64,000 bases of DNA from Darksidea phi (taxonomy: Eukaryota > Ascomycota > Dothideomycetes > Pleosporales > Lentitheciaceae). Made by a program: the position numbers and the translations under genes. Shown in pieces: positions 36,163-47,370 of the stretch (position 1 is its first letter; each line of letters starts with the position of its first letter). The DNA lies in NCBI GenBank assembly GCA_030770425.1, contig JASJFT010000017.1, forward strand, positions 186,001 to 250,000, in the 5' to 3' direction. The notes below the pieces were generated by a model, which was not told the origin of the DNA, did no database searches, and was given only the letters and a program-made list of their open reading frames with translations.

Positions 36163-37845
36163 GCCAGCACATTGCGAGGGAGAGCGGGCACACGAAGCAC
36201 ACGCAATACGGTACATTTCAGGAAAATATACGAAAAATGATCAAGAAAGAATGATCAGGGCTATGATACCCCGGGGTTCACAGGCGAAGATTCCATCTCA
36301 TCCACATCCGCATCTACCTTTCTCGATTTGACGCACCATATACTCGCACATCTTTGCATCTTTTGTTCGGCGCTGGGGAAGCACGTACATCGGTTCACGC
36401 CTATTCCCCCCATCTGAATTTACGCCTCGGCACAGCATCTGCATGTTTTCTTCACTTCGGTGACACTATGTTTTAGCGTTCGCATCTAAGTGCACAAAAA
36501 CTTCTGGTGGATGCACGGTTTCTAGTATACGAGTTTTGATCTTGGATTCGCATTTGCAAAAGGCTGCTACTATTATTACCGGCATTGGCACACCGTCCAT
36601 ATGTGCTCATCTGTAATTCTACATATTCATCTAGCTCGGGTTGAGAAGCATCCTGTTTCGCAGTCAAAGACACGGAGCTGCGGAACACGCCGAGCTACGC
36701 AAAACAGTCCAACCCATAATGTATATGTACGCATAATCTATGACGACACCTTAACAATCTCTTCAACTCTAATCTCGACATGGATATCTGCACCCACCAC
36801 GATGGCTCGCTGTGTACCACGTCCGGCCGTACCTGTTCCCACCTCAACGTGCCGTACCCCGAGCTCAGAGATTGTTTCCGACCCTCCTCCCGCATTGTAT
36901 ACTCGCAGCTAGCTCCGGCGTCTTCCAGCAACCAATTCTTTCACGTGAGCCGTGGCCGAGGTACAAGCCGTGGTATCGTTGCTGAGAATTCGGCATGCCG
37001 TCAAGTTAATTTCCGAATGCGAGCGCGCTGGAGACGGGCCGACTCTAGGTCTCCGCCGGGCCATGCGGTGATGAGGTGGAGGCTTGGATGCAGCCACATT
37101 CACGCGGTGGGCCGCCGTGATAGGTCGAGCATGGTAGTGAGATTCAGCAGGGTCGAACCATGTGAGCACTACTGGAATGGCTTTTCTGCTGATTGTCGTC
37201 GTCAGGTGGCAAGGTGTGTCAAGAAGACTAGTTCAGGCGGGGGGCTTTGCAATGCACAGTGGGCCCCTGCAGGAACGTTCGATCACGTGGGTTTGAAATC
37301 GCGGGGTAGCGCTATTCCAGACTCCGTTCATCCTTCTCGTACAGAGAGCTCCGCACAGCCCGGCTGTTTCGAACAAGAAAGTAATATCAGGTGGTGCATT
37401 GAGCATTTCGACTCCAGCTCCCACCTATACGCCGAGTCACAGCAAACACAGGCTTTAGCGAAAGATGGCGACGCCCAATACAGAGTGAGGCGGACTACCC
37501 ATGCCGCCTGGAGAGTGTTACTTGTTTTAGAAAAAGGGCGTACGTGGAGATGGCCGTGCAAGCAAGGCATGCGCTTGTGCCAAGCATCGCCCATGGGCGA
37601 AATCTCACGGTTTGGGTGTATTGCATGTGTATGAAGCTATCCGCCTAGGCACCCTTGACTCACATGCAGTTGCCCATCTTCGACAACCATCTCAATTGAA
37701 ATGCACTGCAAGGTGGCTCAACAGCAAGTCCACATGTCGAGATATCACTCTTTTGTCAAAGATTCCCTCGCCCCCCTGCCTCCAAAAGTAGAAAGCCATG
37801 TGCCTTTTACGATTGCATCCGAACTCAATCCTGAGAATATCCTCC
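36163..37845. other. downstream of the WOPR gene, no firm gene
   Basis: A plus-strand frame at 36780-37634 stays open for 284 codons, but its Ser/Arg/Cys/His-rich product has no family likeness. A minus-strand frame around 36735-36900 has more natural protein composition (VGADIHVEIRVEEIVKV near its end) and could be a terminal exon or fragment. Neither can be joined to a gene with confidence. Confidence 0.35.
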
Positions 37846-37846
37846 G

Positions 37847-38255
37847 TTAGTCCCTTCGCTGGCTACTACATGTCCGGATGATGCCGCATCCAGGGAACAT
37901 GTCGAACACAACCCCTGCCAAATAATTGTCCTTGGCATTCTGGTTGTCTTCAACCTCAATCTCCACTGGACTTGGTACCAAAGGCCCGGACCTGTTGCAT
38001 GAAGTGCGGCAGCGTGGCGACATGGAGCAAAATAGCACAGTCGCACAATCAGTTTGACGTTGCTCAAGATTGGTAAATTCAAGTTGGTCCTTCGCCAGCT
38101 TGACGACAAAGGCCGGTCCTGCCGGTGGCGCTTGTCGGACGTGTCGGACGTGTCGGCATCGACACAGGGGCAGAGCCCGACGTACAGGGTGCGAATAAGT
38201 GGGCGCGCGGCGACGTGCGGGATCTTGCTTGTTCGTTTCTAGATCTCGATGGAGT
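37847..38255 (-). pseudogene. possible fragment of an unidentified protein gene
   Basis: A minus-strand frame is open for about 136 codons but has no ATG in its first two thirds. Its second half reads like a folded protein (PVEIEVEDNQNAKDNYLAGV, then VFDMFPGCGIIRTC), with several cysteines. An overlapping frame supplies a Pro/Thr-rich linker-like stretch (SMPTRPTRPTSATG). This could be the last exon of a small secreted protein gene, a decayed gene, or chance. No family is recognised and upstream exons could not be placed. Confidence 0.25.
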
Positions 38256-39070
38256 CAGTGGCGATACGACACACACTTCCTTGACTAGACCAAGTGAGAA
38301 GCTGGTTTACATCTTCCTTATTACCGCTCGTTTGACGCGAGTAACCGCCTCCCTCGATCTCGATGGAAATGCTCTTGGAGAAGACTCCTACTCCGATGAG
38401 GGCAGATCAGATCATTTCCTTGGACTGGGCCTTGGACCATTGGTGAGCCTCGGACTTGTCGCAGAAATTGTCGTTTATTAATAGTTAAGGTACGTAGTTC
38501 CTGCTGGTATGTGGCAAGGAAGAAGAGCTTGAGCAACAGGGGTGGAGATGCAAGGGCCTCTCATGTACACGCGTAGATTGGTGATCGAACTCTCGGTGAA
38601 GGAAATCACATCAAGAGTCCTCCAAGTGCCCTGCCAATACGCCCCGATAAGTTCTCCCGTCGCACAGTGCAATCGAGCTGTTCTCGTAACTTTGATCATT
38701 AAATTCAGTAGTGAGATGTATATCTGTCCATTATGGGCTTCGACACTTCAATAAGGCCGCAAGCCAAACGCTGCCATCTATCTATCTATCTAGCTATCTA
38801 TTTAACAAAGCATCTCATCCAATACTCTTTTTCCAAACAACCTCCCAATACTACAATTACATCCAAAAGACACCCAACCGTTTGTAATTTGTAACATTAT
38901 AGTATTACACGGGCTTTTAAATCCTAAGGAGCTAGCAGACTGGTTTCCACCGAAGACGTACATATCTCGTCGACGACGATGACGACGACGAACTAGACTG
39001 GAGATTGATCAGATCTCAGTCGGCATGTTCATTGTCATTGTTCCGGAAAAAAAAAAGGGGGGGGGGGGGG
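38256..39070. other. region without a recognisable gene, with microsatellite
   Basis: Short frames only. A (TATC)n repeat lies at 38776-38800. The stretch ends in a run of A followed by a run of at least 14 G at 39047-39070, directly before the near-duplicated segment and assembly gap. Confidence 0.45.
38776..38800. repeat. (TATC)n microsatellite
   Basis: About six TATC units, with one unit changed to TAGC, form a short imperfect tetranucleotide repeat. Confidence 0.75.
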
Positions 39071-39193
39071 CAGAAAAGAAACGCGGCACCCATCAATCAA
39101 AAAGAGCAAATAGAACCGCCACCCGCCCACCCTGTCGCGGCTAAGCTCTACCCCGTGGCCGCGAANNNNNNNNNGCCCCCCCCCCCCCCCCCC

Positions 39194-39262
<69 letters not shown>

Positions 39263-39370
39263 GCGCGCCCCCCCAGAAAAGAAAAGGCGCAACCATCAAT
39301 CAAATAGAGCAAAAAGTACCGCCAACCGCACAACCTCTAGCGGCTAATCTCTAACCACTGTCCGAGAAAA
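39071..39370. other. assembly gap with poly-C tract and near-duplicated flanks
   Basis: Nine N (39166-39174) mark a gap. It is followed by a poly-C tract (39176-39260) with only two interruptions. The 95 bases before the gap (39071-39165) and the 95 after the tract (39274-39368) are near copies in direct orientation. Both begin CAGAAAAGAAA, both contain CCATCAATCAAA and AGAGCAAA, and both continue through a CGGCTAA core. Differences are scattered and many are A-to-C changes in the left copy. This looks like one locus assembled twice from poor reads next to a homopolymer, not a biological repeat. Apparent proline- or glycine-rich frames here are artefacts. Confidence 0.75.
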
Positions 39371-40614
39371 AGACGACGTCGAGTACCCTTGAACCCAATC
39401 GACCATATCTCGAGCACATCCACATCATTGCTCAAAGTCAAGATTAGAAGTACATAACTGAAACATTGCTTAGTAAACGAAGATGCGCATGCGAATCGAG
39501 GCCCAATTTTCGTAGCAATAACGCCGTTGTTTGTACTCAAGAACGAAGAACGACAAATGGGGACCCGCGAGTCTCGGACTACTGGGGGGTTGGCGAATAT
39601 TCGGGCGATGGATGATGTCAAGGCCGTCGAGTGAGCTGTGTAAGGACTTGAGGACTTGTTGGGCAAGTGTGATGGATAGAAGAAGGATGGCTTGGTGGGA
39701 AGACTTGTGGTCGGTGGAAGACCTTCGCTGCCGAACTGGAAAACGAGAACAAGAGGTGGGGAGTATGGGCTGGGAGATAGGAAAGGGGTTGGAAGAAGTA
39801 AGGCTTGAGCGAATTTTTCTCTTGGCTAAAACGAGCTATATGTCTTACTTTCTTTTTATATTTAAAGCTACGACTCGTATTCGAGTAGTAAAGAGAAACC
39901 GACCAAGATACTCTCCAGCCCAAGTACCAGGGAGTCCCGCGGGAGAGGTATGAAGGGGAGACATTCTATCCTCCCAGCTTAGTCAGCTCTAACCCCCCAA
40001 CCCCCAGGAGAAGACGAAGGGCAACTGGAGATGATGAGATAGTCCCGGGCCTAAGCCCTATTAATAAATACCTTCGCTTCTCATTCTTCTTCCTGTTTGG
40101 AAGTATTTCTATCTTGAAGTGTGGAGTGTGTTGAAGCAGCTTCTGGAAGTGGGATGATGGCGAGGACTCGAAGGCAGCGGTGGGTTGTTGTTGTTATTGT
40201 TGAGCTAGGGAGTTACCAGTGTGCCTTGGCGACTTAGGACTTTCGACTTCCAGCGATTCATCACAAGTACGAGGGCGAGTATTGATGCATGAATATGTAA
40301 CGGACGGAATGTCAAGCGTCCACCGGAGGACTGAGGAGAGAGGGCGGTTCGGGATATCCGAGCACACGAGGGAAGAGCACGAGGTCACATCATGGCTGAG
40401 GTACAGTCAAGGGCACGCATTCATTCATTCATTCATTCATTCATCATCTACGCCCAACCCACCCCATCAGCTGTTACAAGAACAGTCTGCTCGTTGCGCA
40501 GCTCGACAAATTGCCCAGAAACCATTGTTCTATTCAAACGCTTGCATCAGCGAGCATATCTCTTTCCGGAAGAAGCAGCAATCCTTACGCCAATTTGGCG
40601 CGGACGTTCCACGC
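39371..40614. other. region without a recognisable gene
   Basis: Short overlapping frames (39531-39953 plus, 39337-39666 and 39618-39923 minus, 40219-40881 plus) have no family likeness. The plus frame at 40219-40881 is in part the shadow of the coiled-coil relic on the opposite strand. A tetranucleotide repeat lies at 40418-40444. Confidence 0.4.
40418..40444. repeat. (ATTC)n microsatellite
   Basis: Nearly seven perfect copies of CATT/ATTC form a tetranucleotide repeat. Confidence 0.8.
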
Positions 40615-41560
40615 CTACCGCCTCCGTTCTATCTCCATATTCTTCTGGATGCCTTGTCTAGCATTCTTCTCACTCTGGAGCTCTTGCTGAGCATCCTGTT
40701 CCACAACAGTTTCGAGCTGCAGAGAAGACTCAGCCTTCTCCTTGCCCTCTTTCGCTTGCTGAAGCTCTCGTTGAGCATCTTGCTTCGCAAGGGTCTCAAG
40801 CTGCAAGGAATACTGTACTATCTCTCTGGCCTCTTTTGTTTTCTTGACTGTCTTCGGCTTCGGATCTCGTTCTCAATCTAATAGCTCTTGTGTTGTCTTC
40901 AGCTTCAAGCGTTCGCGTGCACTTTCGAGCTGCGAGAGCAATAACCAACTGTCTTCCAGGCCATGTTTCTGTTCTACAAGGGCGTTGGTGCGCGTGGCCT
41001 CCAGTGCACGCTTCTGGGCATCAAGTACATTTGCAACTTCCGCCTCGACAGCCTCCTTCCGGCCTGTCATCTTCTCGTCGAGCTGTCTATAATTCGGTGC
41101 GATGGTCTCGTTGCTTGCATCGAATCCATCGCACCTCGAGTAATCTTCCAGGAGCGGTGCCTTGTTTTTCTCGTGAGCTTCTCGGTATCTCTGCTTGATA
41201 GCAAGTTTCTGGTTTGAAAGATCTCTTGCGTGACCAAGTCGGTGCGAACCTCCTCATCTTGTCCACCAAGTTTGCTAGCTTGCTCTATGGCTAGCTCCTC
41301 GCCGGGGTCTTTCTCGGCGTTCGCCACCGCTTGACCAATTCTTTTCTTGAAATTGCCCTCTAGTTCTTTGGATATTTCCTCTCGCTGACCTTGGGCAGCG
41401 ACCGCTGGAAGACGTCCCTGTATTCCACACTTGAAGCACTCACCCCTGGTCGCGAAAACCAGTTGGCGAACCTATGCCGAGGGGCGGTTCTGCCATTTCT
41501 GCGTGACAGTGCGACCATGAAGGATCCAGGTCTCAGCTCGTCGTGATGCTGCTCATGGCG
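40615..41560 (-). pseudogene. broken coiled-coil protein gene
   Basis: Read on the minus strand, a charged helical protein runs from about 41455 through AVANAEKDPGEELAIEQ in one frame. It shifts frame near 41225 and continues (AIKQRYREAHEKNKAPLLED onward) into a Leu/Glu/Lys-rich coiled coil. An in-frame TGA at 40873-40875 interrupts it. The same frame then resumes for 85 codons with two copies of a 28-residue repeat built on LQLET-x3-QDAQ-x-ELQ. The frame stays meaningful past the TGA, so this is best read as one gene with a nonsense change and a frameshift, not separate ORFs. An earlier in-frame TAG and a possible start at 41494-41496 or 41514-41516 lie upstream. No family is recognised; a spliced but living gene is less likely because no good donor sits at the shift. 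Confidence 0.5.
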
Positions 41561-41856
41561 TCAAGGAGGGCATGAAAGATGACATCGCCTAGGTAGCGTG
41601 GCTTTTAGAGACCGACCCTCACCCTTGGAGGGACTCTTCAACCGCGATGGAGTTGAGGTGCGGGCGCAGCGGACTCGAGGGCGCCGGCGCTGATTGCTTT
41701 GCGTGTTGGCAGGATGGGTAGCAAAGGATAACAAAGTGCAGAATCTGACCACAGATTGATAATGTTTCATCCAACCAAAAATCTAGGGTATTATTGCATC
41801 AACCTTCCTCACCCTCCCATGTAGGCAAAACTCCTGGAATAACAGCACTCATCACC
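41561..41856. other. intergenic stretch between coiled-coil relic and NIPA-type gene
   Basis: No gene is seen. It should hold the 3' end of the NIPA-type gene and, if the relic was once transcribed, its promoter. Confidence 0.4.
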
Positions 41857-44066
41857 TCACCCCTCAGCCCTCTCTATGTCTGCACCACTCTCTCCCTCAC
41901 CATCTCCCTGCCCTCTCAACCCCCTCCAAAGCTCCCCAAGTGTCCCACTAAGACTCCTTCCCCTCCCCCCTGCCCCCGCCCCCATCTCCTCATCCGTCTG
42001 CGTTCTCCGCCTGTCAAGTGGCTCGCCAACAGCCTCGTCCATCTCACCCACCCCAATACCCAAAACACTCTGCCTTCTGTTGACATCACCACCATCTCTA
42101 TGCACAGTCTGTCCCCGCACAGAACCACTCCGCGTCAAATCTGCGACCATGGCACTTAAACTAGTCGAAAGGGGACTTGCAAGTAACGGCCCTGGGATAC
42201 TGTTGCGCATACGCTCGGCAGTGTCTATCCGGCGGAGACGTGGGTTGGTGTGTTGTGCGGTGGGGGTGACGGCGGTGGTGTCAGATGTGTTCCGTGCGGG
42301 GGTGTGCGGTAGAGGTAGGTTGGTACGGAGTTCGGGGGTGGACGTAGATGGCCGGGATGGCTCCATTGCTTCAGAGGGAAGAATGGGCATTGATACTGTA
42401 GTGTGTCTGCTTAGATCTGTTGCTAGTGGGTGCAGTGGTGAGTTGTCTGTGGATTCTTGTTCCCAGGGGTTCATTGTCAGGGGGGATGGGTCGGGTGCTT
42501 CTTTAGGTGTTGTCGGAGTGCGTGGTATCGGACCTTCGAATGCCCAGGAAGAAATTGGTGTAGAGGGTTGTGATCCTTCCCGTGTCGAAGGCCTTTTGTT
42601 GATATTAGCGGGCGGTGATCCGCCCCGAAGAGTTGAGGAGCGACGACTCCTTACAGTGGCCTGCTCACTTGCTCCATCAACGCCGTCGCGATACCGCTCC
42701 CCGTCAACGAGATTAATGGCATCTTCATCTTCTAGATCTCGGTCTGCTTCGTCCTGATCTGTCCTCGGAGGTCTCCCGCTGGTGATCAGCCACACTCCTA
42801 AAAAGGTCAAGGCACACCCTCCAACGAACTTCCCTGCATCTTCTCCCGAAGTGCGCTCAAAGTCACGGTAGAGAATTGCGGATCCAAGAATGACGGACAG
42901 CGTAAAGAGGACGAATTGTACCGGAATGACTTGCGTGGCGTCAAAGCGCTGAAGTGCGCGATTGACGTACTTGATCTGCATTATGGCCGTGCCGATCAGG
43001 ATAGCGGCGAGCAAGTAAGTGACCGGGAAGGTGATGGCTCTCCAAAGTGTATACGAGAGCATAGAAGCGACGCCCTTGGTGGAGAGGGCAGTATAGCCGC
43101 CTGTCGTGATTAGCCTTATGTTTGATCACCCACTGCAGTAGACGTACCGAACAGCCCCACCAACCCCAGGTCAATGAGTATGCTCTTGTCTCCATAGCGA
43201 TTACTCGCCGCCATCAGCAACGCAATAACCCCTACCGTGATCCCCAGATACGTCTCAAACTCCCACGTTGCAATCAAGTCCCAGATTTCGTCCGGTCCTA
43301 GTTTGGGGTTGTTGTCGCTCGCTGATAAGACGACCGTAACTGCTCCACCGACAGCCACCAACAGACCCAGTCCATCGCGTGCGCGGAACGGTTCTTTCAG
43401 CATGAAAGGCGCGATTATGCAGTTCGAGATGAGGGCGACGACGCCGAGCGGGCTGACGATCGAAGCAGGCGCGAAGCCGTAGGCGAGAAAGTTCCCGGCT
43501 TCTCCGGTAGTCATGAGAATGATACCAGCCCACCAATACGGACTCTTCAGATAGCTCTCCTGTCTGTATGCCTCTTGGCCCGCCTGCCCCTCTTCTCCAA
43601 TTGGATTTAGACCCGGTCTCGGCGCAGCGAACATATTCCCCCTATCTGGCAGCAAAGGATCTGCCTCGCTTGGCACAAAAGCTTCATCCACCCTCTCTGT
43701 ATCATTCTCCCCCAAGCTGGCCCTCTCCCGCATGCCTGTGCTCCACTTCCCTCCCCTGTTTAAATTCTTCTTCAGCCTCTCATCCGCCCTTGTCGCCTGC
43801 TCACTTCTACATGAAGCGCTTCTCTTCTTGCGCCGCCTCTCCTTCTCTTGCCACTCTCTTTCCAGCCGTATGTGCGCGTACCGTTGTGTGTTGAGCGCAA
43901 AGGATATCATGACGTTACCAACGATAGCCGTGACGATGCCGATGATGGAATTCCACTGTTCACTCGAATAGCCCGAGCCCGGAGAGCTCGGCGAAGGCGT
44001 GGAGACGACATGGTTGAGGGTTGTCGTCGCCGGGCCTGTCGCAACAAGCGTGGGGAGTAAAAACAT
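41857..44066 (-). CDS. NIPA-type magnesium transporter family protein
   Basis: NIPA proteins are multi-spanning membrane proteins implicated in Mg2+ transport at the plasma membrane or endosomes. Exons 43148-44066 and 41857-43100 encode 720 aa, joined by a 47-base intron (GTACGT donor, GCTAAT branch site, CAG acceptor) that restores LFGGYTALSTKGVASML. The first membrane helix is at about residues 38-58 and is followed by an unusually long basic insert (about 60-170). The conserved block SPYWWAGIILMTTGEAGNFLAYGFAPASIVSPLG follows, with several more helices to about residue 430. The C-terminal 280 residues are a Ser/Pro/Thr-rich cytosolic tail with no membrane segment. The family signature is clear; ion specificity is inferred from the family. 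Confidence 0.88.
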
Positions 44067-44549
44067 GGTCCGCGGAGGTGACGCAGGAGGGGGCGAGAAA
44101 CTCTAATGGCGGAAGTAAAACAGAAAGGCTTATATACTTAAAGATATACAGAGGCGTGGAATGGGCGGCATTATCGCGGTGGTGTTGTAAGAGGTTGACT
44201 GCAAGAGCCGGGCAATGCAGTGCCGTATTCCGTGGTAGCTGCATCTTGGCCGCCCGTTGATGACAGCACAAGGTCCAAGCTTTCGAGACATCCCGGCGCC
44301 ATCCATCATCATGCAGTGCCGCACGAAACCTCGCAAGATAGCCTCACATAGCAAGTTTTACTTTCCAGTCTGTTGTAATGGGCCAAAGTTCGCTACTATA
44401 CAGTGCTCCGTAGAATGTTACAAGGACGACGCCATTCGCCGAGTCTATGCGCCTCCTTCGCCATACAAACCGCAGTTTACAAGGCTTAGAAAATGTTTGC
44501 CAAGCTTTTCCTGCCTTAACGATACAATCCCCACATGAATGAAGCGGGC
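44067..44549. other. intergenic region between NIPA-type gene and CBC1
   Basis: It contains the NIPA-type promoter and the CBC1 3' end, because both genes are on the minus strand. Only short frames are present. Confidence 0.45.
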
Positions 44550-47370
44550 TCACAGCATCTCATCGCCACCGTCCTCCGCCTTAATCGCACCATTCGCATT
44601 CTGAACTTGCATAGCCTCGGGCTCCTCGTCCGGCTGCGCAGCTAGGAACCTAAGCTTTGCGTCGACTGCCTCCTCTCCAACGACCGACTCCTCGACGGCA
44701 GCCTTGCGTACAAAGACTATGTGCCAGCGCTTTCCCCAGGCACGAATGAGTCGGCCATCTTCCGCAGATAGCTCCCCGTTCGATTCCTTCTCGATTAGGC
44801 GGTCGGTAGCACCCTCGGCGACTCCCCTGACCGCATCCTCAATATACTTGAACAACTCGCGGGCACTGTCACGATCCTTTTTCAGGGTGGCCTCGACCAT
44901 CTCCACCTGCTCCGTTGGAAGTCCTTTTTGGATGCGGGCCGATGCGATCTGACGATTGCGATTGGAGACCTTGGCTACCGTATTCGACACTATCTCAAAG
45001 ACCCAACTTTCCGCAAGGGCTTCTCCTGCGCCCATGTGATTTCCAAACACCCATTGAACGACCGTGATCGGGGCGAGAATGGTGTAATTGAGCAGTATGT
45101 CGATGATTCGCACGGCTACACCGGGCTGGTCTTTCCAGTACTCGATCACACTGGCCACGATCTGGCGCCTCGCGGGCTCGGATTCCTGAGCGATGTTCAG
45201 GAGACGCTCCTTGCCTCGCTCGATGCAGGATAGAACGTGGGATAATGACTTGGCGCCCAGTCTACATATCGCCGTCACAAAGGCATCGGTGGAGGGAACG
45301 AGGACATCGGCGAAGCCGTGGTCAGCAGCTTGCTCGTGTATCTTGTCAATAGTCTGCTGAATCTCTTCATGTGTGGCCTTCTTTCTAAGTTGGACCAATA
45401 GGGTTTGACCTTCTGAGGCGAAGGGTGTCTCTGTACATTGGTTAGATACATCCACATGGATCATGATTATAACGTACGAGGATTCTCATATTTGAAGTCT
45501 GGGCTGTTGTCTTCGTCCAACCGCTTAGGGATCAGCGGGTGCATGTCTTCCGGTAGGGTTGATCTGATGCGCTTGGCGAACGAGAGGCGAATCTCCTTGT
45601 CGAGCGCAGCAATGATGAATGCCTTCTTTGGATGTAGGTTAGAGAGCTGAAGATCCTCAACCCTGCATGATTTAGCCTTATAAGATACATGTTGGAAGGT
45701 TCTGCTTACCACTCCGCCCATCGCCACCGGAACTCAAAGTTGCTCAGATGATGGCTGAACCAGTCCAGGAACCGATAAGTCAATTCTAGGTCCATGACAT
45801 GGATGCTCTTGTAGATGGTGCGAATTGCCCTCCCTAGCGACGGAGCAATAGCAGCAGGCGCGACTTTGCAGCACTGCGTGATGAGCGAATGGAAATACAC
45901 GAGTTTGTGCTCTGGCGTAGGCAGCTTGAAAAGCATCGAGAAGATTGCGTCGATCACCATATCCTCCGACTTGTACATGACCTTGTCGCCGACAGACTCA
46001 CGGAACTTGTCAAAAGGTATGCCGCGCTTGGCGAAGGTGTCAAGGGACCAGTAGCAGTCGAGGTCGACGAGGAACTTCGCTACGACTTCTCGATTGAAAT
46101 CTAGCAGCTCGATGGTGTCGACAATAGCATCCCGGATAATGGATGATGCGATCTCGGTAGTCTTGGGCACGGTCCCAAATTCTTGGTCCGCGAACAAGGA
46201 GAAGTAAGCCTCCGGGAACAACGGCTTCGGTCCAGGGTTTACGGGAGATGGAATGGTGAATGTCGGAAATGCGTGGGTTGGCGGTGCCTCTGGCAACGTG
46301 CCCTCGGGATTCTTCCTGCGCATCGCGTCTCCATCAAACTTTGGGATGCACGACAGATCCCATCCAGATTGAGATTCGATGGTCAGTTGCTGCTGTAAGA
46401 GACCGATGACGCTGTGATATCCAATTACTTTTTCTTCATGCTCAGAGTCGTAAGGGTGGATAAGGGCTTCCATTGGGAGCATGTTGTCAGCGACAATACC
46501 CGTGCTGTTGAGCAGCTCCTGCGCTTTCTCATAAAAGCGGCTGCCTCCGGAAACCAGAGCATATGGAATAGTCAGAAGAATGATTTTGACAAGTTCGATG
46601 CCAACGACCTGTAGCTGTTAGTAGATGCCACACATCAAAGCACGGGATCCCTACGTCGTTCTCGTTTGCGCTCTGCAAGTCAACAACCGTGTCGAACAGC
46701 TGGCCCAGAAAGACGAAAATGCCATCCTCCTCGAACACCGGCTGCAAACAAGCAAAGAAGCGCAGCAACAGCTTGAATTCCTTCCACTGCCCGGTCTTTA
46801 GAGCGTCTTGTAAGCGCCCGCCTACACGCCTCATCGCCTCCGTTGTGATGTCAGCTTTGATCTGATTACCGTAGAATGCCACTGCTGCAACGAAGGGAAT
46901 CTTGAAAGGTTGTTCAACGACGCTGCGGCGAGTTAGCAGACACTCGAAGAGAGAGAACCGGCGGAACGGACAGTTGCACAAGCACGTCGAAGAACTCATT
47001 TCGCGCGTCTTCGTCATCGTAGTGGTCGCGGAGGAACTCTGCAATCTCGATAGCCTCATCTTCCGGCAGTTTAGTAGAGCTCGCGATGTTCAGGAGCATT
47101 CGGCGCAACTTCGCAAGTGGTGGTTCTTCGTAACGACGGCGCGGCGGCTGTGGGTCATCGCGGCGACGGCGCTGGGGTCCACGACGGTCATCGCGGTTGT
47201 TGTAGTGATGATCGTCCTCGTCTGCAATGCACGTATTAGCGCTCACCACCAAGGCGTTCGGAAGCTTGATGCTCACCATCACGACGCCTCTTGTTTCCAC
47301 GGTTGCGGCCCCGATCACCCGCACCCCGCCTATCATCCCATCCGTCAAGCCTAGTATCCATATCTGCCAT
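44550..47370 (-). CDS. CBC1: nuclear cap-binding complex large subunit (CBP80)
   Basis: CBP80 binds CBP20 to hold the m7G cap of nuclear transcripts and couples capping to splicing, export and decay. Exons: first exon to 47277, then 46972-47221, 46655-46922, 45710-46608, 45478-45662 and 44550-45430. Starting at the ATG at 47370 gives 858 aa, matching yeast Cbc1 (861). The N-terminus is Arg/Asp-rich (RRRRDDPQPPRRRYEEPP), then the MIF4G domain (VVEQPFKIPFVAAVAFYG, LLLRFFACLQPVF) and two MIF4G-like repeats (FPEAYFSLFADQ, CYWSLDTFAKRGIPFD, RWRWAEWVEDL). The C-terminus is acidic. The second intron has an unusual GTCCGT donor. The same frame stays open upstream to an ATG at 47865, adding 165 Arg/Ser-rich residues; the family length favours 47370. 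Confidence 0.92.

Noticed and set aside
37140..37170. A minus-strand B-box-like GGTTCGACC.
   Set aside because: No T-stem, acceptor stem or A-box can be formed around it.
36780..37634. 284-codon plus-strand ORF downstream of the WOPR gene.
   Set aside because: Its composition (Ser, Arg, Cys, His) and lack of any motif do not look like a protein. Kept only as a note in the region description.
39005..39307. Pro-rich and Gly-rich ORFs crossing the N gap.
   Set aside because: They are translations of the poly-C tract and unknown bases, not genes.
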